This document shows, piece after piece, positions 17,910 to 26,966 of a stretch of DNA of 64,000 bases. The DNA is taken from the NCBI GenBank assembly GCA_021203305.1, contig JAJQBK010000006.1, positions 1 through 64,000 of the forward strand, read 5' to 3'. The notes under the pieces were generated by a model. It ran no database searches. It was given only the letters and a program-made list of their open reading frames with translations, and was not told the origin of the DNA. The position numbers and the translations under genes were made by a program. Origin of the DNA: Lachnospiraceae bacterium (GTDB taxonomy: Bacteria > Bacillota > Clostridia > Lachnospirales > Lachnospiraceae). The stretch's first letter is position 1; each line of letters begins with the position of its first letter.

Positions 17910-20331
17910 GGTGATACGGCGCTGTCAGATGGAACGCTTTCACAAAAACCGGACGGACAGTGCAGGGTACAGAGTCGGCAGACGACGTCTGTTTTACAGG
18001 ATCATCACAGTTGGCTGTGCATGTTGTTTTTTATGGCTTTCCGGTATCTGGGCGGGGGCGGCCTCCCTGTCCGAATATACAAAATATCCGGGCGTCAGCT
18101 TAAGCCCTGACGGGAGGGCCTTTACCACGGATGCCGGCGTCAGAAGCTATGAGCAGTATTCTGTTGGCTATACGGTATATACCGGGGAAAAGGCGGGAAG
18201 CGAACCGCAGACAGGGGAGCACTATTATACGGCGGTCAATGCGAGCGAGATCCGGATATTGAAGTGGGAAGTGGCCTGGGCAGTCTCTCTCTGTATTCAC
18301 CCCTATTATAATATGAAGGGTTATCACGGCCTGAACTGCGCTGACAGCATCTGTGGCAGAAGGTATCCCCAGGGATGGGTCGCCTACTGCGCGGACTGCG
18401 GGGAAAAGGCGACGTACAGTCTGATGTACATGAACAGCGGCACCGCCAAAGGCATCCGCTCCATTCCCTGCTCTGCGGATTATTATTATCTCTGTCCCTG
18501 GTGCGGCGGCCTGGAGCAGGGCGTCTCTTATTCGCATAACTGTGAAAGGGTTTCCGCCAATGGCTATTATGTCAGCTATAACGCCAACGCGCCCACCGGT
18601 TCCCGGGTTTCTGGAAGCATGGCTGATACGGGACATACCTATGGTAACGCAGAGCTCTTTGAGGGAGAGAACGCAGCAAAAGCCGGATACGGAAGCACCA
18701 GCCTGCGCAAGAACGCGTATGTCTGCCTGGGCTATGAGTTCGCGGGATGGAACACAAAGGCGGACGGCAGCGGGATCTCCTACGCGGATGGCGCAAGCGT
18801 GCTGAACCTGACCTCGGTGAATGAAGGCACGGTGACGCTGTATGCCCAGTGGAATAAGCTGGCAAGTCAGGTGAATGTGGATCTGGCGGGTGGTACCCTG
18901 TCAGGGCAGGGAACGCTCAGCGCCTCCGGAAGGTCGGGGGAGCAGTTTGAGATCGCTTCTGACCAGATTGTGTCGCCCCAGGGGTATCTGGTGACCTTTG
19001 TGACCAACGGGGGAGACGGGATTGCGGCGTCCCGGACGAAAAAAAACTTTTCATCCTGGGACACTTCAGGCGTTGTCTATGGCAGAATGCAGGGGGATAT
19101 CTATTATTTTGGAGAGACATCAGGGGTGACGGATCAGATTACGGCGGTATATGAGGACGCGGCGTTCACACTTCCGGATTGTCAAAGGTCAGGCTACGGG
19201 TTCGCGGGCTGGTATTATGACGCGGCGTTTTCATCCTTTGCGGGATACGCGGGAGCGGAAATTATGGTGGGAGAGGATATCTGCCTGTATGCCCGCTGGC
19301 TTTCTCTGTCCCTGACCTCTGTGGAAAATTACCAGGTACTCGGCGGAACCGGCGCTGTGGATCTGGAGCTGAGAGAGCCGGATGAGATTGAAAAATGGTA
19401 CCAGATTTATCAGTCCACGGACGGAGAAAACTGGCAGCCCATATTTGAGGAGCTGACCAGGCAGGAAATCCATACCGGACAGGCGGCCACGGATATGGCG
19501 CCGCCGGACAGGGTGACGGGATTTTGCATGGCGGTGACGCAGGAGGCAAAAATGCAGATTATCTGGCAGGAGCCGGCGGATCAGGGAACGGTGTACTATT
19601 ATCAGGCGGAATCCTTTCGAAAAACCGGGGACGGCTATTCGCTGCTGTGCCGGTCCAATGTGACGCAAAATCTGCTGGTCAGCGGTGTGAAGGGGTATTA
19701 TTACTATCAGGACGGAAATTCCGCGGGAAGCGTTTCCGGAGGGGAAGCCTATACGGAAGCGGAGACAACGCTTCTGGAAATCGGCACAGAGGATACCTGG
19801 CTGCATATCGCCGCGGTGGATGTGGCCGGCAATATCGGGGAAACGGTTAACGTCCGAATCCCGGCGGGGGATTCCGAGGTGGAAAACCCTGACCCCGATC
19901 CGGATTCCGGGGATGATTCCGGTTCTGACCCTGATCCTGACGGGGATGAGGAGGAGGCAGAGATAGAACTGACTCTGTATGCCTGGATTGATCACAGCAG
20001 GGAAGGATATGAGGGAGACTTTAAATCCGGGGAGGGCGGAGTGCTGCGCATTCTCGCGGGCGGCTACGCGCAGAGAATAGAGGTGGCGTTTCCGGAGGAA
20101 TTTACCTCGGTATTTCCTGAGCTGAACGCGGCTTTTTCCTACGGGGAGCCGCGGCTGATCCAGGAGGAGGGGTTGGAGTTTTCCGTGCCGCTTTACACCT
20201 CTCCCGGTGTGTATGAAGTGACGGTGACAGCTTACAGAGATGACCGGGAGGCGGAGGTATATCCGGTGATAGTGGTTGTGGAGGAGAGTGTGCTGGATGA
20301 GCTTCGCACCAGGATCAGAAATAATCTGTGA
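17902..20331 (+). CDS. Large secreted surface protein with InlB-type repeats, in the Tad locus
   Basis: Following a signal or anchor helix (about residues 33-55), the N-terminal region holds Cys pairs (C-x4-C near residue 145, CADC near 163, LCPWCGG near 200) resembling zinc-ribbon ligands. Two InlB B-repeat domains, each built as GY-FAGW ending in YAQW or YARW, lie at about 276-317 and 431-466. A fibronectin-like region, an acidic Asp/Pro linker (about 661-683) and a C-terminal beta domain follow. No LPXTG motif is seen. Start codon choice is uncertain: ATG 17902 overlaps cpaB, ATG 17932 is possible. Position suggests a pilus-associated adhesin; this is inference. Confidence 0.65.
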   Translation: MDRVIRRCQMERFHKNRTDSAGYRVGRRRLFYRIITVGCACCFLWLSGIWAGAASLSEYTKYPGVSLSPDGRAFTTDAGVRSYEQYSVGYTVYTGEKAGSEPQTGEHYYTAVNASEIRILKWEVAWAVSLCIHPYYNMKGYHGLNCADSICGRRYPQGWVAYCADCGEKATYSLMYMNSGTAKGIRSIPCSADYYYLCPWCGGLEQGVSYSHNCERVSANGYYVSYNANAPTGSRVSGSMADTGHTYGNAELFEGENAAKAGYGSTSLRKNAYVCLGYEFAGWNTKADGSGISYADGASVLNLTSVNEGTVTLYAQWNKLASQVNVDLAGGTLSGQGTLSASGRSGEQFEIASDQIVSPQGYLVTFVTNGGDGIAASRTKKNFSSWDTSGVVYGRMQGDIYYFGETSGVTDQITAVYEDAAFTLPDCQRSGYGFAGWYYDAAFSSFAGYAGAEIMVGEDICLYARWLSLSLTSVENYQVLGGTGAVDLELREPDEIEKWYQIYQSTDGENWQPIFEELTRQEIHTGQAATDMAPPDRVTGFCMAVTQEAKMQIIWQEPADQGTVYYYQAESFRKTGDGYSLLCRSNVTQNLLVSGVKGYYYYQDGNSAGSVSGGEAYTEAETTLLEIGTEDTWLHIAAVDVAGNIGETVNVRIPAGDSEVENPDPDPDSGDDSGSDPDPDGDEEEAEIELTLYAWIDHSREGYEGDFKSGEGGVLRILAGGYAQRIEVAFPEEFTSVFPELNAAFSYGEPRLIQEEGLEFSVPLYTSPGVYEVTVTAYRDDREAEVYPVIVVVEESVLDELRTRIRNNL

Positions 20332-20863
20332 CGTTCTGTTTTATTTTTATCTGGCATGGGTGGCCTGGCAGGATCATGAGAGCAGGCTCGTTTTGCGGGC
20401 CTCTCATCTGCCTGGGGCTTGCGCTGTGCTGCTGCGTGATCTGCCACGCCTTTTCCGGATGGCCGGTTCAGGGGTTCAGACAGATCCTGAAGGGATGAGA
20501 ACTTTGATTGCGGACATCGCCCTGTGGGAAGAGTGGGAAATTGTCGGCGGGAGGCTGGCGGTATTACTTTTGTGTCTGGCCTGCGAGGGCTTTTACCGGT
20601 ATTTCAGGTTTTATGGCCTGGCGGACAGCCTGGTGTTTATGAACTGCTGCCTGTATTTTCTCGGAGTGACGGATATTTTCAGCTGCTTTTTCCTGTTCTG
20701 GTGGATGAAGGCCTGCTCGGGGCTGATGCTTTTGTGCCGGGAAAGCTTTCGCCGCCGCGGGTTAAGGCGGAGGCTGGAGGAGCCGACGGCCTATATTCCT
20801 TATATCCTTTGTGCTTTTGCCTTGACAAACGTAGTTCTTAAGGGCTACAATGTGTGGTATTAG
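20297..20863 (+). CDS. Divergent TadV/CpaA-like prepilin peptidase
   Basis: The protein has about five hydrophobic segments and two Asp residues in the places expected for A24 aspartic prepilin peptidases: WQDHESR after the first helix (Asp26) and YGLADSL (Asp110) in place of the usual GxGD. It would cleave the Flp-like pilin leader. ATG 20297 lies inside the end of the surface-protein gene, so the two are coupled. The first motif is degenerate (no IPN), so the call rests on topology, the Asp pair and locus position. Confidence 0.55.
   Translation: MSFAPGSEIICDVLFYFYLAWVAWQDHESRLVLRASHLPGACAVLLRDLPRLFRMAGSGVQTDPEGMRTLIADIALWEEWEIVGGRLAVLLLCLACEGFYRYFRFYGLADSLVFMNCCLYFLGVTDIFSCFFLFWWMKACSGLMLLCRESFRRRGLRRRLEEPTAYIPYILCAFALTNVVLKGYNVWY
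20822..20851 (+). promoter_or_regulatory. Sigma-A promoter for valS inside the prepilin peptidase gene
   Basis: TTGACA (20822-20827) and TACAAT (20846-20851) are 18 bases apart, about 140 bases upstream of valS. Confidence 0.65.
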
Positions 20864-20875
20864 GGTCTGGGAACC

Positions 20876-20925
20876 GCACGGATGTGAGCGGGCGGGGACT
20901 GTGAAGGGCTGCCTGGTTTCCGTGC
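20876..20925 (+). promoter_or_regulatory. Hairpin in the valS leader
   Basis: GCACGGA (20876-20882) pairs perfectly with TCCGTGC (20919-20925) around a G-rich 36-base loop. No T-box sequence or terminator was found, so a T-box riboswitch is not supported. Confidence 0.4.
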
Positions 20926-20986
20926 ATTCTATGGGAACCGGGGAATTATAAGAGTATCATCAACAATCGCACAGGAGATTAAACAT

Positions 20987-23653
20987 ATGAGCAGGGAACT
21001 GGCAAAAACCTATGATCCGAAGGGGATTGAAGACAGAATTTACAGTAAGTGGCTGGAGAAAAAATATTTTCACGCTGAGGTGGACCGCAGCAAAAAGCCC
21101 TTTACCATTGTGATGCCGCCGCCCAACATTACCGGGCAGCTGCATATGGGGCACGCGCTGGACAATACCATGCAGGATATTCTGATCCGGTTTAAGAGAA
21201 TGCAGGGCTATAATGCGCTCTGGCAGCCGGGGACGGACCATGCCTCCATCGCCACGGAGGTGAAGATTATTGAGAAAATGAAGGAGGAGGGCGTCTCCAA
21301 GGAGGACATCGGCAGAGAGAAATTCCTGGAGAGGGCCTGGGCCTGGAAGAAGGAGTACGGCGGCAGGATCACCAGCCAGTTAAAGAAGCTGGGTTCCTCC
21401 TGCGACTGGGACAGAGAGCGCTTTACCATGGACGAGGGCTGCAGTAAGGCTGTCACTGAGGTATTCTGCAAGATGCATGAGAAGGGCTGGATCTATAAGG
21501 GCAGCCGTATCATCAACTGGTGCCCGGTGTGCAATACCTCCATTTCCGACGCGGAGGTGGAATATCAGGAGCAGGCCGGCCATCTGTGGCATATCAAATA
21601 TCCGCTGATCGATGAGAACGGAGAGCCCAGTAAGACGGAATTTCTGACCTTTGCCACCACCCGGCCGGAGACCATGCTGGGCGATACCGCGGTGGCCATC
21701 AATCCGGAGGATGAACGGTATACGTATCTGAAGGGGCGCAGTGTGCTGCTTCCCATCGTCAACAGGGTGATTCCTGTGGTGGAGGACAGTTATGTGGATA
21801 TGGAGTTTGGTACCGGTGTGGTGAAGATCACCCCGGCCCATGATCCCAATGACTTTGAGGTAGGAAAGCGCCACAATCTGCCGGAGATCAATATCATGAA
21901 TGACGACGCCACCATCAATGAGAATGGCGGCAGATACGCGGGGCTTGACCGTTATGAGGCCCGCAGGCAGATCGTGGAGGAGCTGGACAGCCTGGGGCTG
22001 TTGGTGAAGGTGGAGGATTACACTCACAATGTGGGTACCCACGACAGATGCAAGACCACGGTGGAGCCGCTGATCAAGAAGCAGTGGTTTGTAAAGATGG
22101 ACGAGCTGATCAAGCCCGCGGTGGAAGGCGTCAGAAACGGGGATATCCGGCTGGTGCCCGAGCGCATGAATAAGATTTATTACAACTGGACGGACAATAT
22201 CAGGGACTGGTGCATCAGCAGGCAGCTCTGGTGGGGGCATCGGATTCCCGCGTATTATTGTGACAACTGCGGGGAGTATATTGTCGCGGACAGGGCGCCG
22301 GAGTGTGCCTGCCCGCGCTGCGGCTGTACTTCTTTTACGCAGGACCCGGACACTCTGGATACCTGGTTCTCTTCCGCGCTGTGGCCATTTTCCACTCTGG
22401 GGTGGCCGGATAAAACGGAGGAGCTGGAATATTTTTATCCCACGGATGTGCTGGTCACCGGCTATGATATTATTTTCTTCTGGGTGATCCGTATGATCTT
22501 CTCCGGCTATGAGCAGATGAAGGAGAAACCCTTTAAGACGGTGCTGTTCCACGGGCTGATCCGGGACAGCCAGGGGCGCAAGATGAGCAAATCCCTGGGC
22601 AACGGCATCGATCCGCTGGAGGTTATAGACAAGTACGGCGCGGACGCCCTGCGTCTGACGCTGATCACCGGCAACGCTCCCGGAAATGATATGCGTTTTT
22701 ACTATGAGAGGGTGGAGAACAGCCGTAATTTTGCCAATAAAGTGTGGAACGCCTCCCGTTTCATCATGATGAATATGGAAGGAAAGGAGCTGACAGCACC
22801 GTCCACGGAAGAGCTGGAGCCCGCCGACAAGTGGATTCTCTCCAGGCTGAACGGCCTGATCAGAGAGGCCACTGACAACATGGAGAATTACGAGCTTGGC
22901 ATCGCCGTGCAGAAGGTCTATGATTTCATCTGGGACGAGTTCTGCGACTGGTACATTGAGATGGTCAAGCCCCGCTTGTACGAGACGCAGGATCAGGTGA
23001 GCCAGAATGCGGCGCTGTACACCTTAAAGACGGTCCTGATCGACGCGCTCAAGCTCCTGCACCCGTATATGCCCTTTGTGACGGAGGAAATTTTCTGCAC
23101 CCTGCAGTCGGAGGAGGAGTCCATCATGATTTCCAGCTGGCCGGTGTATCAGGAGGGCAGATGTTTTCCAAAGGAGGAAGCGGCCACGGAGAGGATCAAG
23201 GAGGCGGTGCGCGGTATCCGGGCGGCCCGCACGGAGATGAATGTGGCGCCTTCCCGCAGGGCTCTTGTATATGTGGTCAGCGAGAAGGAGGAGGTACGCC
23301 GGACCTTTGAAGAGGGGAAGCTGTTCTTTGCCTCCCTGGCGTATGCCTCTCAGGTGACGGTGCAGGCCGACAAAACCGAAATTCCTGAGGATGCGGTGTC
23401 TGTGGTGCTGGCGGACGCGGTGGTTTATATTCCATTCGCGGAGCTGGTGGACATTCGCCAGGAGATCGAGCGTCTGCAAAAGGAGGAAAAGCGTCTGGAG
23501 GGCGAGCTGAAGAGAGTGGATGGAATGCTGAATAACGAGAAGTTCATCTCCAGGGCGCCGGCGGCGAAGATCCAGGAGGAGAGGGACAAGCAGGCCAGAT
23601 ACGCTCAGATGATGGAGCAGGTGAAGGCACGACTGGCCCAGCTTTCCAGATAA
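20987..23653 (+). CDS. valS: Valyl-tRNA synthetase
   Basis: ValS charges tRNA-Val. The class I signature is present as PPPNITGQLHMGHAL (HMGH at 53-56) and KMSKS at 532-536. The editing domain (TTRPETMLGDTAVA) and the C-terminal coiled coil (EIERLQKEEKRLEGELKRV) complete the 888-residue protein. ATG 20987 follows CAGGAG. The last 14 codons, including the stop, are repeated in tandem downstream (see the repeat at 23615-23782). Confidence 0.97.
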   Translation: MSRELAKTYDPKGIEDRIYSKWLEKKYFHAEVDRSKKPFTIVMPPPNITGQLHMGHALDNTMQDILIRFKRMQGYNALWQPGTDHASIATEVKIIEKMKEEGVSKEDIGREKFLERAWAWKKEYGGRITSQLKKLGSSCDWDRERFTMDEGCSKAVTEVFCKMHEKGWIYKGSRIINWCPVCNTSISDAEVEYQEQAGHLWHIKYPLIDENGEPSKTEFLTFATTRPETMLGDTAVAINPEDERYTYLKGRSVLLPIVNRVIPVVEDSYVDMEFGTGVVKITPAHDPNDFEVGKRHNLPEINIMNDDATINENGGRYAGLDRYEARRQIVEELDSLGLLVKVEDYTHNVGTHDRCKTTVEPLIKKQWFVKMDELIKPAVEGVRNGDIRLVPERMNKIYYNWTDNIRDWCISRQLWWGHRIPAYYCDNCGEYIVADRAPECACPRCGCTSFTQDPDTLDTWFSSALWPFSTLGWPDKTEELEYFYPTDVLVTGYDIIFFWVIRMIFSGYEQMKEKPFKTVLFHGLIRDSQGRKMSKSLGNGIDPLEVIDKYGADALRLTLITGNAPGNDMRFYYERVENSRNFANKVWNASRFIMMNMEGKELTAPSTEELEPADKWILSRLNGLIREATDNMENYELGIAVQKVYDFIWDEFCDWYIEMVKPRLYETQDQVSQNAALYTLKTVLIDALKLLHPYMPFVTEEIFCTLQSEEESIMISSWPVYQEGRCFPKEEAATERIKEAVRGIRAARTEMNVAPSRRALVYVVSEKEEVRRTFEEGKLFFASLAYASQVTVQADKTEIPEDAVSVVLADAVVYIPFAELVDIRQEIERLQKEEKRLEGELKRVDGMLNNEKFISRAPAAKIQEERDKQARYAQMMEQVKARLAQLSR

Positions 23654-23782
23654 GAGGAACAGGTGAAGGCACGGCTGGCCCAGCTTTCCAGATAAGAGGA
23701 ACAGGTGAAGTCGCGTCTGGTTCAGCTTTCCAGATAAGAGGAACAGGTGAAGTCGCGTCTGGTTCAGTTTTTCAGATAAGAG
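23615..23782 (+). repeat. Four tandem 42-bp copies of the valS 3' end, each with its stop codon
   Basis: A 42-bp unit starting GAGCAGGTGAAG and ending CCAGATAAGAG is present four times at an exact 42-base spacing (the GTGAAG core falls at 23621, 23663, 23705 and 23747). The unit is 14 codons and encodes EQVKARLAQLSR followed by TAA and GAG. Copies 3 and 4 carry the same changes (SRLV for ARLA), so the array grew stepwise. Only copy 1 is translated as part of ValS. Confidence 0.9.
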
Positions 23783-23871
23783 ATTCAGGCTTTGCCGGCC
23801 CGGGGAAGGGCTGGCTGCCCGGACGAAAGATTCAACTGTTGACGAAACAGACTGATTATTACAGATAGAAG

Positions 23872-25191
23872 ATGGAGAAATTGCAGAATAATTATGAGAA
23901 TACGGTGGAGAGACTCTGCCGTATTCCGGGTTTTACCAGAAAGCACAGTGTGGAAGAGACACGAAGGTTTCTGGCGTACATGGGAAGCCCGGAGAGAAAT
24001 ATGAGGATCGTCCATGTGGCCGGCACCAACGGCAAGGGCTCAGTCTGCGCCTATCTGGCGGGAATTCTCACAAAAGCCGGTTATCGCGTGGGCCTTTTTA
24101 CCTCCCCCCATCTGGTAGATATCAGGGAGCGCTTTCAGATCGATGGAACCCCCATCAGTAAGGAAAGCTTTCTGGACGCTGTGGAGCGTGTGGAGGCCAT
24201 GCTGGCGGAAAGCAAAACGGACGCGCCTACCTTTTTTGAGATGATGTTTTATATCGGGATGTATGTGTTTTGTGAGGCGCGGGTGGATATCCTGATCCTG
24301 GAAACGGGCATGGGCGGGCGGTTGGACGCCACCAACGCGGTGTCTGTGAAGGATCTGACCCTGATCACAAAGATCGGGCTGGATCACATGAAATTTCTGG
24401 GCGATACGCCGGAGGAGATTGCCGGGGAAAAGGCCGGTATCATTATGTCCGGCGTTCCGGTCATCGTGGAAGCCGGAAATGATGAGGTGGCGGACATTTT
24501 TTGCCGGAAAGCGCAGGAAAAAGGAAGTCCCTGCCGCATTTTGTCAAAGAAGGACTACGGAGAAATCATAATTCGCAAAAAATCCATTGATTTTTCCTTT
24601 TATTCCCGGTATTATGGAACCATCCGGCCCAGCCTTTCCACCTCCGCTCTGTATCAGGTGGATAATACCGCGCTCGCGCTTGCGGCGGCGGAGTCCCTTG
24701 CGGAGAGAGGAATTGTCGATTCGGAGCGGGTGACGCGCGAGGTGCTGCTGGCGGGCTTACATGAGACCCGCTGGGCGGGACGTATGGAGGAAGTGCTGCC
24801 GGGATTTTTTGTGGATGGAGCCCACAATGTGGATGGCGTGGAGGCTTTCATTAAAAGTGTGGCCGCTGACGGATGCACAGGGCAGCGCAGCCTGATTTTT
24901 TCGGCGTCCGCGGACAAGGACTATCCGCAGATGCTGAGGCTTTTATCGGACAGCGGGCTGTTTTCCCGGATCATTCTGACCCCGATGAAGAATAAGCGGG
25001 GAGCGGGCAGGGAGGAGCTTCTGGACGCTGCCGGGCAGGCGGGAAGTGCCGCGCATATGGAAACGGGGGACAGTCTGCCCGCGGTTCTTGAACAGGAGAC
25101 GAAGAATATACCGGAAGGGAACAGGGTTTATCTGGCCGGTTCCCTGTATTTTGTGGGAGAGGCGAAGGAATATCTCTCCAAAAGAGGATGA
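23872..25191 (+). CDS. folC: Folylpolyglutamate synthase / dihydrofolate synthase
   Basis: FolC adds glutamate to folates and can join glutamate to dihydropteroate. The 439-residue protein has the Mur-ligase-type ATP motif VAGTNGKGSVCAYL (about residues 48-61), the family signature ILETGMGGRLDATNA and FFVDGAHNVDG. The start at ATG 23872 has only a weak upstream purine stretch (AGATAGAAG). The next small gene begins 2 bases after the stop, so they are coupled. Confidence 0.95.
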   Translation: MEKLQNNYENTVERLCRIPGFTRKHSVEETRRFLAYMGSPERNMRIVHVAGTNGKGSVCAYLAGILTKAGYRVGLFTSPHLVDIRERFQIDGTPISKESFLDAVERVEAMLAESKTDAPTFFEMMFYIGMYVFCEARVDILILETGMGGRLDATNAVSVKDLTLITKIGLDHMKFLGDTPEEIAGEKAGIIMSGVPVIVEAGNDEVADIFCRKAQEKGSPCRILSKKDYGEIIIRKKSIDFSFYSRYYGTIRPSLSTSALYQVDNTALALAAAESLAERGIVDSERVTREVLLAGLHETRWAGRMEEVLPGFFVDGAHNVDGVEAFIKSVAADGCTGQRSLIFSASADKDYPQMLRLLSDSGLFSRIILTPMKNKRGAGREELLDAAGQAGSAAHMETGDSLPAVLEQETKNIPEGNRVYLAGSLYFVGEAKEYLSKRG

Positions 25192-25193
25192 TC

Positions 25194-25337
25194 ATGATTC
25201 AATATGAAGAGGAGCTCAAAAAATTTTATCCCAGCACCGAGATCGGGGATGTGGAAGAGATGATATATCAGCAGGATATGACGGACGCGGTGGATATTTT
25301 GCTGGAAACGCTGAAAAATGACAAAACCGCGAAATAG
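25194..25337 (+). CDS. Small acidic protein of unknown function, 47 residues
   Basis: Translation gives MIQYEEELKKFYPSTEIGDV then EEMIYQQDMTDAVDILLETL and KNDKTAK. It lies 2 bases after folC and 11 bases before the TPR gene, with AGAGGATG upstream, so expression in the operon is plausible. The composition is that of a real, helical, acidic protein and the reading frame is well formed. I do not recognise a family. Confidence 0.65.
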   Translation: MIQYEEELKKFYPSTEIGDVEEMIYQQDMTDAVDILLETLKNDKTAK

Positions 25338-25348
25338 GAGAGATACGG

Positions 25349-26740
25349 ATGAAATGCTATCGCTGCGGCGCTGAGCTGACGACGCACAATTTCTGCCCCT
25401 CCTGTAAAAGTGATGTAAGACAGTATAAACAGATCATGTACGCGGCAAACCGCATGTACAATTCCGGCCTTGAGAAAGCACAGCAGCGTGATCTGACGGG
25501 AGCGGCGAGAGATCTGCATCAGTGCCTGAAATTAAATAAAGAGCATGTGGACGCCCGGAATCTCCTTGGACTTGTGTATTTTGAGATGGGAGAGGTGGCC
25601 AGGGCTCTCGGGGAGTGGACAATCTCCACCAATCTGAGCCAGGAGGACAATCTGGCGGACAGCTATCTTAAGCAGCTGCAGTCCTCCCAGACGGACCTGA
25701 ATAACCTGAATCTGGCGATCCGCAAATACAATCTGGCGCTGTCCTACTGTGAGGAGGGAAGCGATGACCTGGCGGTGATCCAGCTCAAGAGGGTGCTGTC
25801 GCTGAATCCCAGATTTCTGAAGGCCAGCGTTTTGCTGGCGCTGGTTTATATGCAGCGCAGTGAGTACGACCGGGCTTCCCAGCTGTTAAAAAAGGTGCTG
25901 AAGGCGGATCGTGGGAATACCGCCGCGCGGCGCTATCTGGACGAGATTAACAGCATATTGCGGAAGGGCAGCGCCAAAAAGAGCAAAAAGGACGAGGTTG
26001 TCCGCTATGAACGGGATAATGAGCTGATCATCCAGCCGGCCAACGTTAAGGAGCCGAGACAGGGAAGCGGGCTTTTTACCGGTCTTGCGATTGGGCTTGT
26101 GGTTGGAGCGGCGTTTCTGTTTTTCCTTGTCATGCCGTCCCGGCTGCAGAGCACCAGGGAGGAATATGAGGAAACCCTTCGTACAAACAGCGAGACCATG
26201 GACGCCCAGAATGTGACCATCTCCGAGCTGGAAAGCTCCCTGAGCGCGCTGCAGACGGATTATGATGAGCTGAACGCCCAATATCAGGAATTTTTCGGTG
26301 ATTCGGATGAGGAAAGCCTTGGGGAAGCGCTTCTTGCCGCGATAGAGGCGTATCTGACAGACCCCACAGATTATGAAACCTTTCACAGTTATTTTTCCCT
26401 GTGCATGGAGCAGGAGGAATTTTTCACGGAAAATGAATCCAGTCTGGCGGGGCTGTATCAGTCGATGAAGAGCCTGGTGACGGAGGGGGCCGCTGATTAT
26501 TTTTATACTCTCGGCTACGCGGCCTATAATTCTGGGGATTATGAGACAGGCTATACAAACCTGAAGGCGGCGCTGGCCTATGACGAGACCAACGCGGATT
26601 ACTGGTATTATTTTGGGCGCTGCTGTACGGGGCTGGACAACGCGGAGGAGGCGAAGGAGGCCTACGAGAAGGTGATTGAGCTGGTGCCCGGCACCAACAG
26701 AGCCACCTGGGCGCAGAGCTATCTGAACGCCATGGAGTAG
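25349..26740 (+). CDS. Zinc-ribbon and TPR membrane protein
   Basis: The N-terminal zinc ribbon uses CYRC (residues 3-6) and CPSC (16-19). Tetratricopeptide repeats follow at about 30-205, then a membrane helix (GLFTGLAIGLVVGAAFLFF, about 243-262), a coiled coil (about 270-312) and further TPRs on the far side of the membrane (about 370-463). The layout suggests a scaffold with TPR domains on both faces. Exact role unknown. GGAGAGATACGG precedes ATG 25349. A hairpin directly after the stop (26741-26776) has no T-run. Confidence 0.75.
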   Translation: MKCYRCGAELTTHNFCPSCKSDVRQYKQIMYAANRMYNSGLEKAQQRDLTGAARDLHQCLKLNKEHVDARNLLGLVYFEMGEVARALGEWTISTNLSQEDNLADSYLKQLQSSQTDLNNLNLAIRKYNLALSYCEEGSDDLAVIQLKRVLSLNPRFLKASVLLALVYMQRSEYDRASQLLKKVLKADRGNTAARRYLDEINSILRKGSAKKSKKDEVVRYERDNELIIQPANVKEPRQGSGLFTGLAIGLVVGAAFLFFLVMPSRLQSTREEYEETLRTNSETMDAQNVTISELESSLSALQTDYDELNAQYQEFFGDSDEESLGEALLAAIEAYLTDPTDYETFHSYFSLCMEQEEFFTENESSLAGLYQSMKSLVTEGAADYFYTLGYAAYNSGDYETGYTNLKAALAYDETNADYWYYFGRCCTGLDNAEEAKEAYEKVIELVPGTNRATWAQSYLNAME

Positions 26741-26856
26741 GGAACCCTGGAGATAGGGGATAGAGAAGCAGGGTCCTTCGGAATATCCGCGTGGGAAATC
26801 CGGATTTTATCACATTCTTCAGAGAAAGCAAAAACTCTTCAGAGAAAGTAAAAGAG

Positions 26857-26909
26857 AAACGACACGAAAGAGAACATTTCAGAAAGAATGCTCTTTCGCG
26901 TCGTTTTTT
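26857..26909 (+). terminator. Rho-independent terminator before the spoIIA operon
   Basis: ACGACACGAAAGAG pairs with CTCTTTCGCGTCGT with one mismatch, followed by six T (26904-26909). Two near-identical copies of CTTCAGAGAAAG lie just upstream. Confidence 0.85.
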
Positions 26910-26940
26910 ATATGGAATGAAATAATTTCTCGTTCCATAT
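26910..26940 (+). promoter_or_regulatory. Inverted repeat upstream of spoIIAA
   Basis: ATATGGAATGA (26910-26920) faces TCGTTCCATAT (26930-26940) with one mismatch. It lies 27 bases before the spoIIAA start, in place of an easily seen sigma-H promoter, and may be an operator or a second hairpin. Confidence 0.4.
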
Positions 26941-26966
26941 AAGGACATATCATCAGGAGGAAAATC

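Noticed and set aside
20864-20986. T-box riboswitch upstream of valS
   Set aside because: Only one 7-bp hairpin is present; no conserved T-box sequence, specifier loop or terminator was found.
21380-22552. 390-codon minus-strand frame opposite valS
   Set aside because: Antisense shadow of a certain gene; no recognisable domain or ribosome binding site.
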